This document shows, piece after piece, positions 42,880 to 54,809 of a DNA stretch of 64,000 nt; within the stretch, counting starts at the first letter, position 1, and each line of letters begins with the position of its first letter. The stretch lies in NCBI GenBank assembly GCA_018262095.1, contig JAGTRW010000020.1:27391-91390 (forward strand), in the 5' to 3' direction. A model generated the notes under the pieces. It worked only from the letters and a program-made list of their open reading frames with translations. It was not told the origin of the DNA and did no database searches. The DNA comes from Pseudomonadota bacterium. Its GTDB lineage: Bacteria > Pseudomonadota > Gammaproteobacteria > Burkholderiales > Rhodocyclaceae. The position numbers and the translations under genes are program-made.

Positions 42880-44847
42880 ATGCAAAATCACCCGCTCAAA
42901 TACCTCAGACTGCTCTCTGAAAAGTACCCGTCGATCCAGGCGGCATCGACGGCGATCATCAATTTCACCGCCGAATTGCAGCTACCCAAGGGGACCGAGC
43001 ACTTTCTTTCCGACATCCACGGCGAAAACGAAGCCTTCCAACACGTCGTTCGCAACGGCGCCGGATCGATCCTGCGCAAGATCGACGAAATGTTCGGCAA
43101 CACCATGTCCAAACAGGAGCGGCGCAACCTGGCGACGCTCATCTACTACCCCGAGCTCAAAACGCCGATGATGCTGCAGACGGTTCCCGACAAGGACGAG
43201 TGGAGCCGACTGACGCTGGTTCGCCTGGTCAAATTCAGCCGCCGACTGAGCGCCAAGTATCGGCGCCAGACCGTGCGCAACCTACTGCCCAAGCACGTCT
43301 CGGAAACCATCGAGGAGTTGCTCTACGACCAGGAAGGCGTCGAGCACAAAGCCGCCTACTACCAAAGCCAGATCGACACCATCGTGTCGACCGGCAGCGC
43401 GCAGACCTTCATCACCAACCTCGCCGAACTGATTCAGCGACTCGCCGTCGAGCGACTGCACATCATCGGCGACATCTACGACCGCGGCCCCGGCGCGCAC
43501 ATCATCCTCGACGACCTGATGGAACACCACCAGGTCGACATCCAGTGGGGCAATCACGACATTCTGTGGATGGGCGCGGCCGCCGGCAGCGAAGCCTGCA
43601 TCGCCAACGTCATCCGTTTCAGCCTGCGTTACGGCAACATGGAAACGCTCGACAACGGCTACGGCATCAGCCTGCTGCCGCTCGCTTCGTTCGCTCTGGA
43701 AACCTACAAGGACGACCCCTGCGAACTGTTCATCCCCAAGGTGGCCGCCGACAGCTCATTCACCAGTCAGGAAATCCGGCTGATGGCGCAGATGCAAAAA
43801 GCCATGGCGGTGATCCAGTTCAAGCTCGAAGGCCAGCTCATCAAGCGTCGCCCGCATTACCAGATGCAGGATCGCCTGCTGCTCGACAAGGTCGATTACG
43901 CACGCGGCGTGATCACGCTTAATGATATCGAGTACCCCTTGCTCGACACGTTCTTTCCGACCATCGACCCGAACCACCCCGACGTCCTGACCGCCGAAGA
44001 GCAGGGCGTCGTCGACAAGTTGCGCCTGTCCTTCACCAACAGCAAGAAGCTGCAACAGCATGCCCGCTTCCTGTTCTCGACCGGTAGTCTCTACTTGATC
44101 CACGACGGCAACCTGCTCTATCACGGTTGCATCGCGATGAACGAAGACGGCGAATTCAAGTCGTTCAACGTCGACGGGAAGATGTTCGGCGGCAAGGAAT
44201 TTCTCGACCGCGTCGATCGCCTGGCGCGGCAGGGCTATTTCGACACCGACAATCCGGAGCGCAAGCAGTACGGCATGGACGCCATGTGGTTCATGTGGTG
44301 CGCGCCGCAATCACCGCTCTTCGGCAAGGACAAGATGGCGACCTTCGAGCGCTACTTCCTGGCCGACAAGGCGACGCACACCGAAAAGCGCAACGCCTAT
44401 TACACGCTGCGCGACACCGAACAGAGCGCCAGCAAGATCCTCAGGGAATTCGGGCTCGATCCGGACAGCGGCCGCATCGTCAACGGCCACGTTCCGGTCA
44501 AGGTCGCCAAGGGGGAAAGCCCGATCAAGGCCAACGGCCGGCTGATCGTCATTGACGGCGGTTTTTCCAAGGCCTACCAGCGCGAAACCGGGATCGCCGG
44601 CTATACGCTGATCTCGAATTCCCGCGGCCTGCTACTTGCTGCGCATCAGCCCTTCGAGTCGACGCAGAAAGCCGTCTCCGAGGAACTGGACATCGATACC
44701 GAAACCGAGATCATCCACACCCATCCGTTCCGTCTGCGCGTTCGCGACACCGACCGCGGCCGCGTGATCCAGGAGCAGATCGACGAACTGCAAGCCTTGC
44801 TCAACGCTTACCGTGAAGGCCTGATCAACGAGCACAGCCGGCAGTAA
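42880..44847 (+). CDS. fbp: Fructose-1,6-bisphosphatase class III (Firmicutes type)
   Basis: A 655-residue enzyme of the class III family, with metallophosphatase-like blocks LSDIHGENEAF, IIGDIYDRGPGAH, WGNHDILWMGAAAG and VNGHVPVK. It removes the 1-phosphate of fructose-1,6-bisphosphate in gluconeogenesis, matching the aceA/aceB and transcarboxylase genes upstream. Most proteobacteria rely on class I or II enzymes, so this form is less usual. Base composition matches the neighbours, so any transfer is old. The ATG follows GAAGAGAAAACA. Confidence 0.95.
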   Translation: MQNHPLKYLRLLSEKYPSIQAASTAIINFTAELQLPKGTEHFLSDIHGENEAFQHVVRNGAGSILRKIDEMFGNTMSKQERRNLATLIYYPELKTPMMLQTVPDKDEWSRLTLVRLVKFSRRLSAKYRRQTVRNLLPKHVSETIEELLYDQEGVEHKAAYYQSQIDTIVSTGSAQTFITNLAELIQRLAVERLHIIGDIYDRGPGAHIILDDLMEHHQVDIQWGNHDILWMGAAAGSEACIANVIRFSLRYGNMETLDNGYGISLLPLASFALETYKDDPCELFIPKVAADSSFTSQEIRLMAQMQKAMAVIQFKLEGQLIKRRPHYQMQDRLLLDKVDYARGVITLNDIEYPLLDTFFPTIDPNHPDVLTAEEQGVVDKLRLSFTNSKKLQQHARFLFSTGSLYLIHDGNLLYHGCIAMNEDGEFKSFNVDGKMFGGKEFLDRVDRLARQGYFDTDNPERKQYGMDAMWFMWCAPQSPLFGKDKMATFERYFLADKATHTEKRNAYYTLRDTEQSASKILREFGLDPDSGRIVNGHVPVKVAKGESPIKANGRLIVIDGGFSKAYQRETGIAGYTLISNSRGLLLAAHQPFESTQKAVSEELDIDTETEIIHTHPFRLRVRDTDRGRVIQEQIDELQALLNAYREGLINEHSRQ

Positions 44848-44886
44848 GCGCAAGACGGTCGCGCCCTGGCGCGGCCGCGGCCAAGC

Positions 44887-45219
44887 TCAAAGCGCCGCTA
44901 GCGCCGCATCGACCGAATCGTGAATGTCCAGAATGCTGCCAAATCCGGTCACCTCGAAGACTTCCCGTACGTTGCCCGGAACGTTGGCGAACAACGCGAC
45001 CCCACCCCGCGGCTTGAGCTGTTTGGCGGTCGTCAGCAGCACGCGCAGACCGGCACTGCTGATATAGTCGAGCTTGGCAAAATCGACGACGAAGCGCGTT
45101 TTGCCCTCGGCGATCAGTTGATTGACTGCCTTTTCGTAATCGCCTGCGGACAGCGCGTCGAGCTTGCCGGCTACGGCAACGACCGTGGCGCGGCCTGACT
45201 CCTGAATCCGAATTTCCAT
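44887..45219 (-). CDS. STAS-domain anti-sigma factor antagonist-like protein
   Basis: A 110-residue single-domain STAS protein. The phosphorylation site region DYISSAGLRVLL has Ser 54 and Ser 55, and it starts MEIRIQESGRATVVAVAGKL. Such proteins are switched by an RsbW-type serine kinase. GAGGAG precedes the ATG at 45219; an upstream 42-codon frame is not coding. It converges with fbp (39-bp gap) and is divergent from a permease whose C-terminus looks like a degenerate RsbW-type ATPase fold, a suggestive pairing. Confidence 0.88.
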   Translation of the reverse strand: MEIRIQESGRATVVAVAGKLDALSAGDYEKAVNQLIAEGKTRFVVDFAKLDYISSAGLRVLLTTAKQLKPRGGVALFANVPGNVREVFEVTGFGSILDIHDSVDAALAAL

Positions 45220-45456
45220 TTTTCTCCTCATCGACACCCACTTGAGAGTGGCTTGCCGGCCAAAGCGGTCGCACGAAATCGGCTCAAATGCCACCGCCAC
45301 AAGCCTGTGCAGCATGAACCTTGCTGGCAGGAATTGTACCCGCATTCCCGCCGCTTCCTCGCCTTTGCCAAGCGCAGAAGATTGCGGCGCACTGCCATGG
45401 CTTTCGATGTTTCATTCATAATCGAGCTCCAACCACTACGTCTTTGAAAGTCGACC

Positions 45457-47238
45457 ATGGAATGGAAAGCAATACTCGATCGCTTCTTGCCGCCGTTTGC
45501 CGAACCTCCCAGGGAAAAGCCGCGAGAAATACTCTACCTGGCGCAGGAAAGCCCCCCGTTTTTTGCGACGGCGGCATTGAGCTTCCAGCACGCACTGGTC
45601 GCACTGTCGCTGGTGATCTACCTGGTGATCGTCGGCAAGGCGATGGCGCTGCCCGAAGAACAACTGCAGAATTTCATCTCGCTGGGAATTGTCGTCATGG
45701 CGCTGGGCACCCTGCTCAACTGCCTGACCACCCGGCTGAGCGCCGGCCATCTGATCGTTCAGGTCCCAGCGGTACTGACCATGGCCGTCTTCATCTCGGT
45801 CGTCGCTGACTTTGGCTTGAATGCAGCAGCGGGCGGCGTTCTGGTTTCGGGCGTCTGCGTTTTCCTGCTCGGCCGCTTTGTGAGCCGCTTACAAGTTTTG
45901 TTCCCGCCAGAGGTGATGGGCGTCTTGCTGGTGCTGCTGGGAGTCAGCCTGCTGCCCGGAGGCTTTGACCGATCGGCAGGACTGGTCGGCGCCGAGGTGA
46001 TCCAGACTGACTCGGCGTTGATTGCGGCGAGCACCTTGGCCTCGATCACTGCGCTATCGGTTTGGGCGTCGGCGCGCATCCGGGTTCTGGCGGTATTCGT
46101 CGGCATCAGCATCGGACTGCTGGTTGCGGCATGGCTTGGCCAGTTTGGCGCGCCGGAATTGGCCACCGTCGCCAGCCAGCGCGCTTTTGCCCTGCCGGTC
46201 GGCGCCTATTCGCTGCCGACCCCCAGCGTCGTCTGGGGAGCGACGCTGCCGCTGCTTTTGGTCGTCATCATCAGCGCCGTCAACAAGGTTGGTGCCGGCG
46301 TCGTGATGGACAAGATGAACGACAAGCACTGGGTTCGCGCCGATCTGCCGATGATTGGCCGTCTGCTCTATGGGCAAGGCCTGATGCACATCCTGAGCGC
46401 GCTCACGGGAACGCTGCCGACCAATTTCTCTTCGGCCAACGTCGGCCTGACCCATGCCACCGGCGTGGCGTCGCGGCGAGTCGGCGTGGGCGCCGGGCTG
46501 CTGCTGCTGATGGTCGCCTTTTTGCCGCGCATCATCGAATTTTTCATTCTGTTGCCGCAGGCCGTGGTCGGCGCAATCCTGATCTATACGGCCGCTTACA
46601 TGATCGTCTCGGGAATAGAACTGATCATGTCGCGGATGCTCAACAGCCGGCGGCGGGCCACCGTCGGGTTCAGCCTGGCGGTCGGCTGCGCCGTGTTTAC
46701 CGTCCCCGAACTGACGGCGTTTGTCAGTCCGCAACTTAGGCCCATTTTGGGATCGGGCCTGGTGCTCGGCGTCAGCTTCGCGACCGTGATGAATCTGCTG
46801 TTTCGCATCGGCATCACCTGCCATGGGAAATTGTTGCTCGATTCAGCGCATCCGGGAGCGCAGGCGCAGACTTTTCTGGAAGACTGCGGCGCCGACTGGG
46901 GGGCGCGGCGTGACGTGATCGCGCGTGCCGGACTGGCCGTCGGCGAGGCGCTTGAGGCGCTGCAAACGGCCCGAGTCATGAGCGCGCCAAGCACGCTTGA
47001 AGCGAGCTTCGATGAATACAAAGTGATCTTGAAGCTGACCTACCCCGGTCGAGAATTCGGCATGACGTCAGAGCAGAAAATCGACTGGCAGGCGCTGCTC
47101 GAGACCGAAGACAACGATTCCGAAGTCGAACAGGCGATGACGTCGATTCCTGGGCTGCTCATTCGCAACTGGGCTGACCAGGTCGATAGCGGCGAGCGCG
47201 AAGGAATCGCCTGGCTGCGGCTGCAATTCGATCACTGA
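45457..47238 (+). CDS. NCS2-family purine/pyrimidine permease with degenerate HATPase-like C-terminal domain
   Basis: A 593-residue protein. Residues 1-455 form an NCS2 nucleobase:cation symporter (TM segments throughout; FQHALVALSLVIYL at the start and LTGTLPTNFSSANVGLTHAT as the transport signature). Residues about 460-593 are soluble: FLEDCGADWGARRDV, then ARAGLAVGEALEAL, and EGIAWLRLQFDH at the end. That is the layout of an RsbW-type HATPase domain, but the N-box Asn and the DxGxP motif are absent. Ordinary NCS2 permeases are about 430-480 residues. The divergent STAS gene supports a regulatory link; this is inference. Confidence 0.8.
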   Translation: MEWKAILDRFLPPFAEPPREKPREILYLAQESPPFFATAALSFQHALVALSLVIYLVIVGKAMALPEEQLQNFISLGIVVMALGTLLNCLTTRLSAGHLIVQVPAVLTMAVFISVVADFGLNAAAGGVLVSGVCVFLLGRFVSRLQVLFPPEVMGVLLVLLGVSLLPGGFDRSAGLVGAEVIQTDSALIAASTLASITALSVWASARIRVLAVFVGISIGLLVAAWLGQFGAPELATVASQRAFALPVGAYSLPTPSVVWGATLPLLLVVIISAVNKVGAGVVMDKMNDKHWVRADLPMIGRLLYGQGLMHILSALTGTLPTNFSSANVGLTHATGVASRRVGVGAGLLLLMVAFLPRIIEFFILLPQAVVGAILIYTAAYMIVSGIELIMSRMLNSRRRATVGFSLAVGCAVFTVPELTAFVSPQLRPILGSGLVLGVSFATVMNLLFRIGITCHGKLLLDSAHPGAQAQTFLEDCGADWGARRDVIARAGLAVGEALEALQTARVMSAPSTLEASFDEYKVILKLTYPGREFGMTSEQKIDWQALLETEDNDSEVEQAMTSIPGLLIRNWADQVDSGEREGIAWLRLQFDH

Positions 47239-47278
47239 GCGAAGCGGCGCTGGCCACTCGGCCTTCAATTGCGCCTGG

Positions 47279-48181
47279 CTATTGGCCTTCGCCGCGCGCC
47301 GCCAGGTAGATCCCGCCGAGCAGCAGGGCGAAGCCCGCGCCCTGCAGCGGAACGAAGGATTCACCAAAGAATATCCAGGCGAGCAGCGCGCTGCCGACCG
47401 GCTCACCGAGCGTGACGACGGCGACGAAGGTCGGCGAGACGTGCTTGAGCGACCAGTTGTAGGCCGTGTGGCCGAGCAGTTGCGGGCCGAGCGCGAGACC
47501 CAGGGCAAAGAGATAGGCCGGAGCGCCGTAACCGGCGAGCGGAATTTCCCATGCGCCGCAGGCGAGCAGCAGCAAGAGCGCCGCCGCGCCATAGGCCAGC
47601 CAGACGTAGGCAGGCAGCGGCAATTCGGCGCGCAGACGACGGCCGAGCAGCAGGTAGGCCGAGAAACACCAACTGCCGAAGAGCGCCAGGCAATTGCCGA
47701 GCAGCGGGCTGCTGCCCGGCGCGCTGTGGCTGCTGTCGCTCCAGAAAATCAGCAGGCTGCCGCCGATCGAAACGGCCATGCCAACGAGCATCAACCGCCG
47801 CGGCTGCTCGCCGAAAACAAGGAAAGACGCGATGGCGATCCACAACAGATTGGTCGTCACCAGCGCCGTGCTGCTCGCCACCGACGTATATTCGAGCGAA
47901 CTGATCCAGCTCGCAAAGTGCAGCGCCAGGAAGAAACCGGCGCCCAGCGTCAGCGCCGCCTGCCTGCGCGTCATCGCGAGCAGCGCGCGGCGCGATTGCC
48001 AGAGCGCCAGCGGCGAAATGATCAGCGCCGCGAGCCCCAGGCGCAGCGCCGCGATGGCCAGCGACGGCAGCCCCGCGCCCTGCGCCAGGCGCGCCAGAAC
48101 GGCGCCGAAGGAGATCGCCGCGAGACCGATGCCGAGAACGACGAAAGGCAACCAGCGGGGCGGAGCGGAGTTTTTGGTCAT
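47279..48181 (-). CDS. EamA/DMT-family transporter
   Basis: A 300-residue inner-membrane protein with ten predicted helices in two EamA repeats ([20 protein letters not shown] in the first, LFGSWCFSAYLLLGRRL opening the second). It is a drug/metabolite transporter, probably an exporter, with unknown substrate. It converges with the permease (40-bp gap). Its leader borders the first 9-nt-periodic repeat. Confidence 0.88.
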   Translation of the reverse strand: MTKNSAPPRWLPFVVLGIGLAAISFGAVLARLAQGAGLPSLAIAALRLGLAALIISPLALWQSRRALLAMTRRQAALTLGAGFFLALHFASWISSLEYTSVASSTALVTTNLLWIAIASFLVFGEQPRRLMLVGMAVSIGGSLLIFWSDSSHSAPGSSPLLGNCLALFGSWCFSAYLLLGRRLRAELPLPAYVWLAYGAAALLLLLACGAWEIPLAGYGAPAYLFALGLALGPQLLGHTAYNWSLKHVSPTFVAVVTLGEPVGSALLAWIFFGESFVPLQGAGFALLLGGIYLAARGEGQ

Positions 48182-48207
48182 CAGTCGAATAGACCTACAA
48201 AGTTAGC

Positions 48208-48367
48208 CACGGCGAACACGGCGGGCACGGCGAGAAGGGAAATTAGCGCGATAGGCGACGACAGACCGTTCTCAATCAAAGGCCTATCCACGACAAGCTA
48301 TCGTCTTGGTTCGCGATCACCATTTCTAGTTTTTGAGGTTCTCGCCGTGTTCGCTGTGCCCGCTGTG
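48208..48367. repeat. Inverted 9-nt-periodic repeat element, copy 1
   Basis: The left arm 48208-48234 is three 9-mers: CACGGCGAA, CACGGCGGG, CACGGCGAG. The right arm 48341-48367, read on the opposite strand, is CACAGCGGG, CACAGCGAA, CACGGCGAG. About 106 bp lies between the arms, with no gene. The right arm ends one base before the livF stop codon. The same design recurs at 52183-52270. It could fold into a large imperfect hairpin (G-U pairs where the arms differ). The class is not recognised with certainty. Confidence 0.75.
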
Positions 48368-48368
48368 G

Positions 48369-49090
<722 letters not shown>

Positions 49091-49094
<4 letters not shown>

Positions 49095-49953
49095 GATTCA
49101 GACTCCGTCGCCAGCGCCGGCTCGACTCCATCGAAATCGTCGTCGTCCTCGTCGTCTTCACCGAGATAGGCCTTGATCACCTGCGGGTCGTTCTGGATCT
49201 GCAGCGGGCTGCCTTCGGCGATCTTGCAGCCGTAGTTGAGCACGCAGATGTGATCGGAAATGTTCATCACCACGCTCATGTCGTGTTCGATCAGCAGGAT
49301 CGCCAGCCCTTCACCCTGCACCAGCGACTGCAGCAATTCGTTGAGCTCGGCCGATTCGCGCGGGTTGAGCCCGGCCGCCGGTTCGTCGAGACACAGCAGC
49401 AGCGGATCGACGCACAGTGCGCGAGCGATCTCGATGCGCCGCTGCATGCCGTAAGGCAGGTCGCCGGCGACCGCGTCGGCGCGGTCGATGAGGTTGAGAC
49501 GGGTGAGCCGGTCGACGGCGATTTCGATCGCCGCTTGTTCGGTGCGCCGATAGCCCGGCAGCCCCAGCAGACCGGCCAGCGAAAAGAAAGAGGCGCGCTG
49601 CAGACGGTTGTGCTGCGCGACGATCAGGTTTTCGAGAACGGTCATCTTGGGAAACAGGCGGACGTTCTGGAAGGTGCGAACGACCTGCGCTCGGCTCGCC
49701 ACCTGATGGCTGTCAAGCGCTTCGAGATGAAGCTCGCCGCGCTGCGGATGATTGAGACGAACGCGACCCGAGGTCGGCCGGTAAAAACCGGTCAGGCAGT
49801 TGAAAAAAGTCGTCTTGCCGGCGCCGTTGGGACCGATCACCGCGGTGATCTGGCCAGCCTGGACGTCGAGCGACAGGTCGTCGATCGCCGTCAGCCCGCC
49901 GAAGCGCATGCACAGGTTTTCGACGCGCAGCAGCGGCGCGTTGTCGGCGGCGC

Positions 49954-49957
<4 letters not shown>
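49091..49957 (-). CDS. livG: Branched-chain amino acid ABC transporter ATP-binding protein LivG, with acidic tail
   Basis: A 288-residue ATPase. Walker A is GPNGAGKTT, the signature region is [16 protein letters not shown] (a YGxQR variant normal in LivG), and Walker B is [14 protein letters not shown]. The C-terminal LivG extension ends with a very acidic stretch [12 protein letters not shown] and about 12 further residues; usual LivG ends near residue 255-260. The ATG overlaps the livM stop by 4 bp. Confidence 0.94.
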
Positions 49958-51242
<1,285 letters not shown>

Positions 51243-51243
<1 letters not shown>

Positions 51244-52157
51244 CAGACTTTCTCCACTTCGGGGCGGCCGAGCAGCCCGGACGGGCGGAACATCAGCACC
51301 AGGATCAGGATCGCAAAGGTCGCGACGTCCTTGTATTCGGGCGCCAGATACGCCGACCAGAACGCTTCGATCAGGCCGATCAGCACGCCGCCGAGCATGG
51401 CGCCGGGAAACGAGCCGATGCCGCCGAGCACCGCCGCGGTGAAGGCCTTGATGCCGACGACGAAGCCGATATAGAAATCGACGACGCCGTAATAGACGGT
51501 GACCAGCACGCCGGCGACCGCGGCGAGCATGGCGCCGAGCATGAAGGTCAGCGAGATGGTGCGATCGACGTTGATGCCGAGCAACGAAGTCATCAGACGG
51601 TCCTGTTCGCAGGCGCGCTGCTGACGACCGAACGACGTCTGACTGAGCAGATAGGTGAAGGCCGCCATCAGAAAAACGGTGACGACGACGATCAAAAGTT
51701 GCGAATAAGCGAGATGGACGGTGAAGCCGTCAACCGTCAGCAGGTCGAAACCGCCGACCAGAACTGGCGGAATCGGCTTGACTCGCGCCCCCTGCGTGAG
51801 CTGAACCATGTTCTGCAGAAAGATCGACATGCCGATCGCCGAAATGAGCGGCGCCAGGCGAGTCGAACCGCGCAGCGGACGGTAGGCGGTGCGTTCGACC
51901 GCCCAACCATAGACTGAAGTGAATAGCACCGAGACGAGCAGCACCGTGACCAGCGCCAAAGGCACCGAGCTGACGCCGAGCGCGGCGAGCAGCGTAAAGG
52001 CGGTCACCGAAATGAAGGCGCTGACCATGTAAATGTCGCCGTGCGCGAAATTGATCATGCCGATGATGCCGTAGACCATCGTATAGCCGATCGCGATCAG
52101 GCCATAGACGGCGCCCAGCGTCAGGCCGTTGATCAGTTGTTGCAGTGCCAGTGCCAT
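51243..52157 (-). CDS. livH: Branched-chain amino acid ABC transporter permease LivH
   Basis: A 304-residue permease beginning [20 protein letters not shown], with [16 protein letters not shown] and [20 protein letters not shown], as in LivH. The start at 52157 is the family start; the 16-codon upstream frame runs into the repeat at 52183. It is the first gene of livHMGF, separated from livJ by about 160 bp that contain the second repeat element. Confidence 0.94.
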
Positions 52158-52182
52158 GCCGTTCCCAAAAAAACCTTCTAAC

Positions 52183-52270
52183 CACAACGAACACGACGGG
52201 CACAACGAAATGAATTGAGAATTACGCAGTCATGCGTTTGCTTCTCGTTGTGTTCGTTGTGCCCGTTGTG
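52183..52270. repeat. Inverted 9-nt-periodic repeat element, copy 2
   Basis: The left arm 52183-52209 is CACAACGAA, CACGACGGG, CACAACGAA. The right arm 52244-52270, read on the opposite strand, is CACAACGGG, CACAACGAA, CACAACGAG. The loop is 34 bp. The order of the GAA and GGG units is swapped between arms exactly as in copy 1. It lies between livJ and livH, so transcription through it could lower expression of livHMGF relative to the binding protein. Confidence 0.75.
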
Positions 52271-52319
52271 GTCCTGCTTTTACTGGATCGAATTCCCTTG
52301 AAAATAACCGCAGACCACC

Positions 52320-53417
52320 TTACTTGCCGACGTAGTCGTACTTGCCGCCCTTCCACTGATAGACGACGAAGCCGGGCAGCTTGTTGTCGCCCTTGGCATC
52401 AAAACTGAGCTTGCCGAGAACGGTGTCGAAGGCGCCGCCGCGCATCGCCTTCTCGAGGTCGGCGTACTTGGTGCTCTTGGCCTGCTCGGCGGCTTGCGCG
52501 AAGAGCTGCATCGCGGCGTAGGCGTACATCACGTAGCCTTCGGGTTCGATTTTGGCGTCGCGGAAGCGCTTGACGATGTCGGCCGAACCGGGATTCTTGC
52601 GCGGATCCGGGACGAAGGTAAACAGCACGTTGTCGGCGTTGGCGCCGGCGGCGGTCACCAGCTCGGAGTTGGTCATCGTATCGCCGCCCATCACGGTGAG
52701 CTTCAAGCCCGCCTGCTGCGCCTGGCGCAGGATCAACGCGACCTCGGTGTGATAGCCGCCGTAGGCCATGACTTCAACGCCGGCCGATTTCAACTTGCTG
52801 ACCAGCCCCGAGTAGTCCTTCTCGCCGGCAGTGATCGACTCGCGCAACGCGACCTTGACCTTCTTCGCTTCGATGGCCTTGGCGATCTCGTCGGCGAGCC
52901 CCTTGCCGTAGGCGCTCTTGTCGTCGACGACGGCGATCTTCTTGCCCTTGAAGTGGTCGGCCAGGTAGGCTCCGGCGACCTGGCCCTGCTGGTCGTCGCG
53001 GCCGTTGATGCGGAAGATGTTCTTGAGGCCGCGCTCGGTGACCTGCGGATTGGTCGACACCGTCGCCATCACGATCTGCGACTCGTTATAGACGTCGGAC
53101 GCCGGAATCGTCGAGCTCGAACACCAGTGGCCGTGCATGAAGACGATCTTCTTGTTGATCATGGCGTTGGCCACCGATACCGCCTGCTTGGGATCACAGG
53201 CGTCGTCGCCGACTTCGAGCTTGATCTTCTGGCCGAGCACGCCGCCCTTGGCATTGATATCGGCAATCGCCATTTCGGCGCCCTTGCGGATCTGATCGCC
53301 CGCCGACGCATACTGTCCGGTCATCGGCCCGGCGATCGCCACCAGATGGTCGGCATGAACGGCGGATGCGGCACAGGCCAGCAGACTGAATCCGGCGAGC
53401 AGAAGTTTCTTGCGCAT
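52320..53417 (-). CDS. livJ: Branched-chain amino acid ABC transporter substrate-binding protein LivJ-like
   Basis: A 365-residue periplasmic protein. Signal peptide MRKKLLLAGFSLLACAASAV is followed by HADHLVAIAGPMTGQYASAG, the type I binding fold of the Leu/Ile/Val family. AAGGAGAG precedes the ATG at 53417; 15 upstream codons are not used. It probably binds branched-chain amino acids, but related proteins bind amides or aromatic acids. A TAAAAT box (53531-53526, minus strand) is a possible -10. The 291-bp gap to mnmA shows nothing else. Confidence 0.9.
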   Translation of the reverse strand: MRKKLLLAGFSLLACAASAVHADHLVAIAGPMTGQYASAGDQIRKGAEMAIADINAKGGVLGQKIKLEVGDDACDPKQAVSVANAMINKKIVFMHGHWCSSSTIPASDVYNESQIVMATVSTNPQVTERGLKNIFRINGRDDQQGQVAGAYLADHFKGKKIAVVDDKSAYGKGLADEIAKAIEAKKVKVALRESITAGEKDYSGLVSKLKSAGVEVMAYGGYHTEVALILRQAQQAGLKLTVMGGDTMTNSELVTAAGANADNVLFTFVPDPRKNPGSADIVKRFRDAKIEPEGYVMYAYAAMQLFAQAAEQAKSTKYADLEKAMRGGAFDTVLGKLSFDAKGDNKLPGFVVYQWKGGKYDYVGK

Positions 53418-53708
53418 TGACACTCTCCTTGGGGTGGGCGTTAAGGTCATTAGCAATGCCATCGAGCAAGCTTGACTCCTTCGTGAGTGCAGGGCTCAGC
53501 GACATGCTCGAAGCAAAAGGGGGCTATTTTAACCGCGCGCCACGCAGAATTCTCGTTTCGTTTGCCCGTCTCGTCGAACGAGGATCTGCAGCGCGGCGCA
53601 GCGGCCGACAAAAACCGCTTTTCTTGCCCCGCCCAAGGACGCCAACGATCAGCCGAACGGTCCGGCGCGATCGTCAACCGCGACAGCAGCCGGCTCGCTT
53701 GGCCGGCG

Positions 53709-54809
53709 TCAAACGATGACGCCGCCGCCCAGGCAGACGCGGCTCTCGTAGACCACCACCGACTGCCCCGGCGTCACCGCCCACTGCGGCTGCGCGAATG
53801 TGATCTGACACGAGTCGCCGTCGATGCGCTCGATCTCGCACGGCGCGTCGGCCTGGCGGTAGCGCGTCTTGGCGCCATAGACCCAGTGCGTGTGCGGCAT
53901 CTGCCCGGAAACCCACGACAACTGGTCGGCGCGCAACTCGCCGGCGAGCAGCGCCGGGTGATCGTGCCCCTGCACGACGTAGAGCACGTTGCTCGTCATC
54001 GCTTTGCCGGCAACATACCACGCGTCGTGCTCACCGTCCTTGGCATAGGTCTTGCTGCCGCCGATATGCAATCCCTTGCGCTGACCGATGGTGTGGAAGG
54101 TCAGTCCGTCGTGTTCGCCGACCACGCGGTCGTCGTCGAGGCAGCGAATCTCGCCTTTCTTGGGCGGCAGATAGCGCATCAGGAACTCCTTGAACGGCCG
54201 CTCGCCGATGAAGCAGATGCCGGTCGAGTCCTTCTTGACGGCGACGTGCAGCTTGGCATCCACGGCCATCTTGCGCACGTCGCGCTTGTAGATGTCGGCG
54301 AGCGGAAAGAGCGCCATCGACAGTTGCTGCTGATTCAAGCGATGCAGGAAGTAGCTCTGATCCTTGGTGCCGTCCTCGGCCTTGAGCAGCTGATACTTGC
54401 CGTCGAATTCGCGCACCCCGGCGTAATGACCGGTGGCGATTTTCTGCGCGCCCATCGCCACGGCGTGTTCGAGAAAGGCGCGAAACTTGATTTCCGAATT
54501 GCACAGCACGTCGGGATTGGGCGTCCGCCCGGCCTGGTATTCCTTGAGGAACTGCGCGAAGACACGCTCCTTGTACTCCTTGGCGAAGTTGACCACTTCG
54601 ACGTCGATGCCGATGGTGTCGGCGATGCTCATGACGTCGATCAGGTCCTGGCGCGACGAACAGTATTCCTCTGAATCGTCGTCCTCCCAATTCTTCATGA
54701 ACAGGCCGATCACGTTCCAGCCCTGCGCTTTGAGCAGCAGTGCCGCCACCGCGGAATCGACGCCGCCGGACAGACCGACGACCACCGTCTTGCTATTGTT
54801 GAGCGCCAT
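53709..54809 (-). CDS. mnmA: tRNA 2-thiouridine(34) synthase MnmA
   Basis: A 366-residue enzyme. The PP-loop is [15 protein letters not shown]. The catalytic cysteines lie in [12 protein letters not shown] and [13 protein letters not shown], and there is a C-terminal beta-barrel. It adds sulfur to U34 of Lys, Glu and Gln tRNAs, with sulfur relayed by TusA-type carriers. Its first 17 bases overlap the upstream secreted-protein gene. In E. coli a Nudix gene (nudJ) is also next to mnmA. Confidence 0.97.
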   Translation of the reverse strand: MALNNSKTVVVGLSGGVDSAVAALLLKAQGWNVIGLFMKNWEDDDSEEYCSSRQDLIDVMSIADTIGIDVEVVNFAKEYKERVFAQFLKEYQAGRTPNPDVLCNSEIKFRAFLEHAVAMGAQKIATGHYAGVREFDGKYQLLKAEDGTKDQSYFLHRLNQQQLSMALFPLADIYKRDVRKMAVDAKLHVAVKKDSTGICFIGERPFKEFLMRYLPPKKGEIRCLDDDRVVGEHDGLTFHTIGQRKGLHIGGSKTYAKDGEHDAWYVAGKAMTSNVLYVVQGHDHPALLAGELRADQLSWVSGQMPHTHWVYGAKTRYRQADAPCEIERIDGDSCQITFAQPQWAVTPGQSVVVYESRVCLGGGVIV

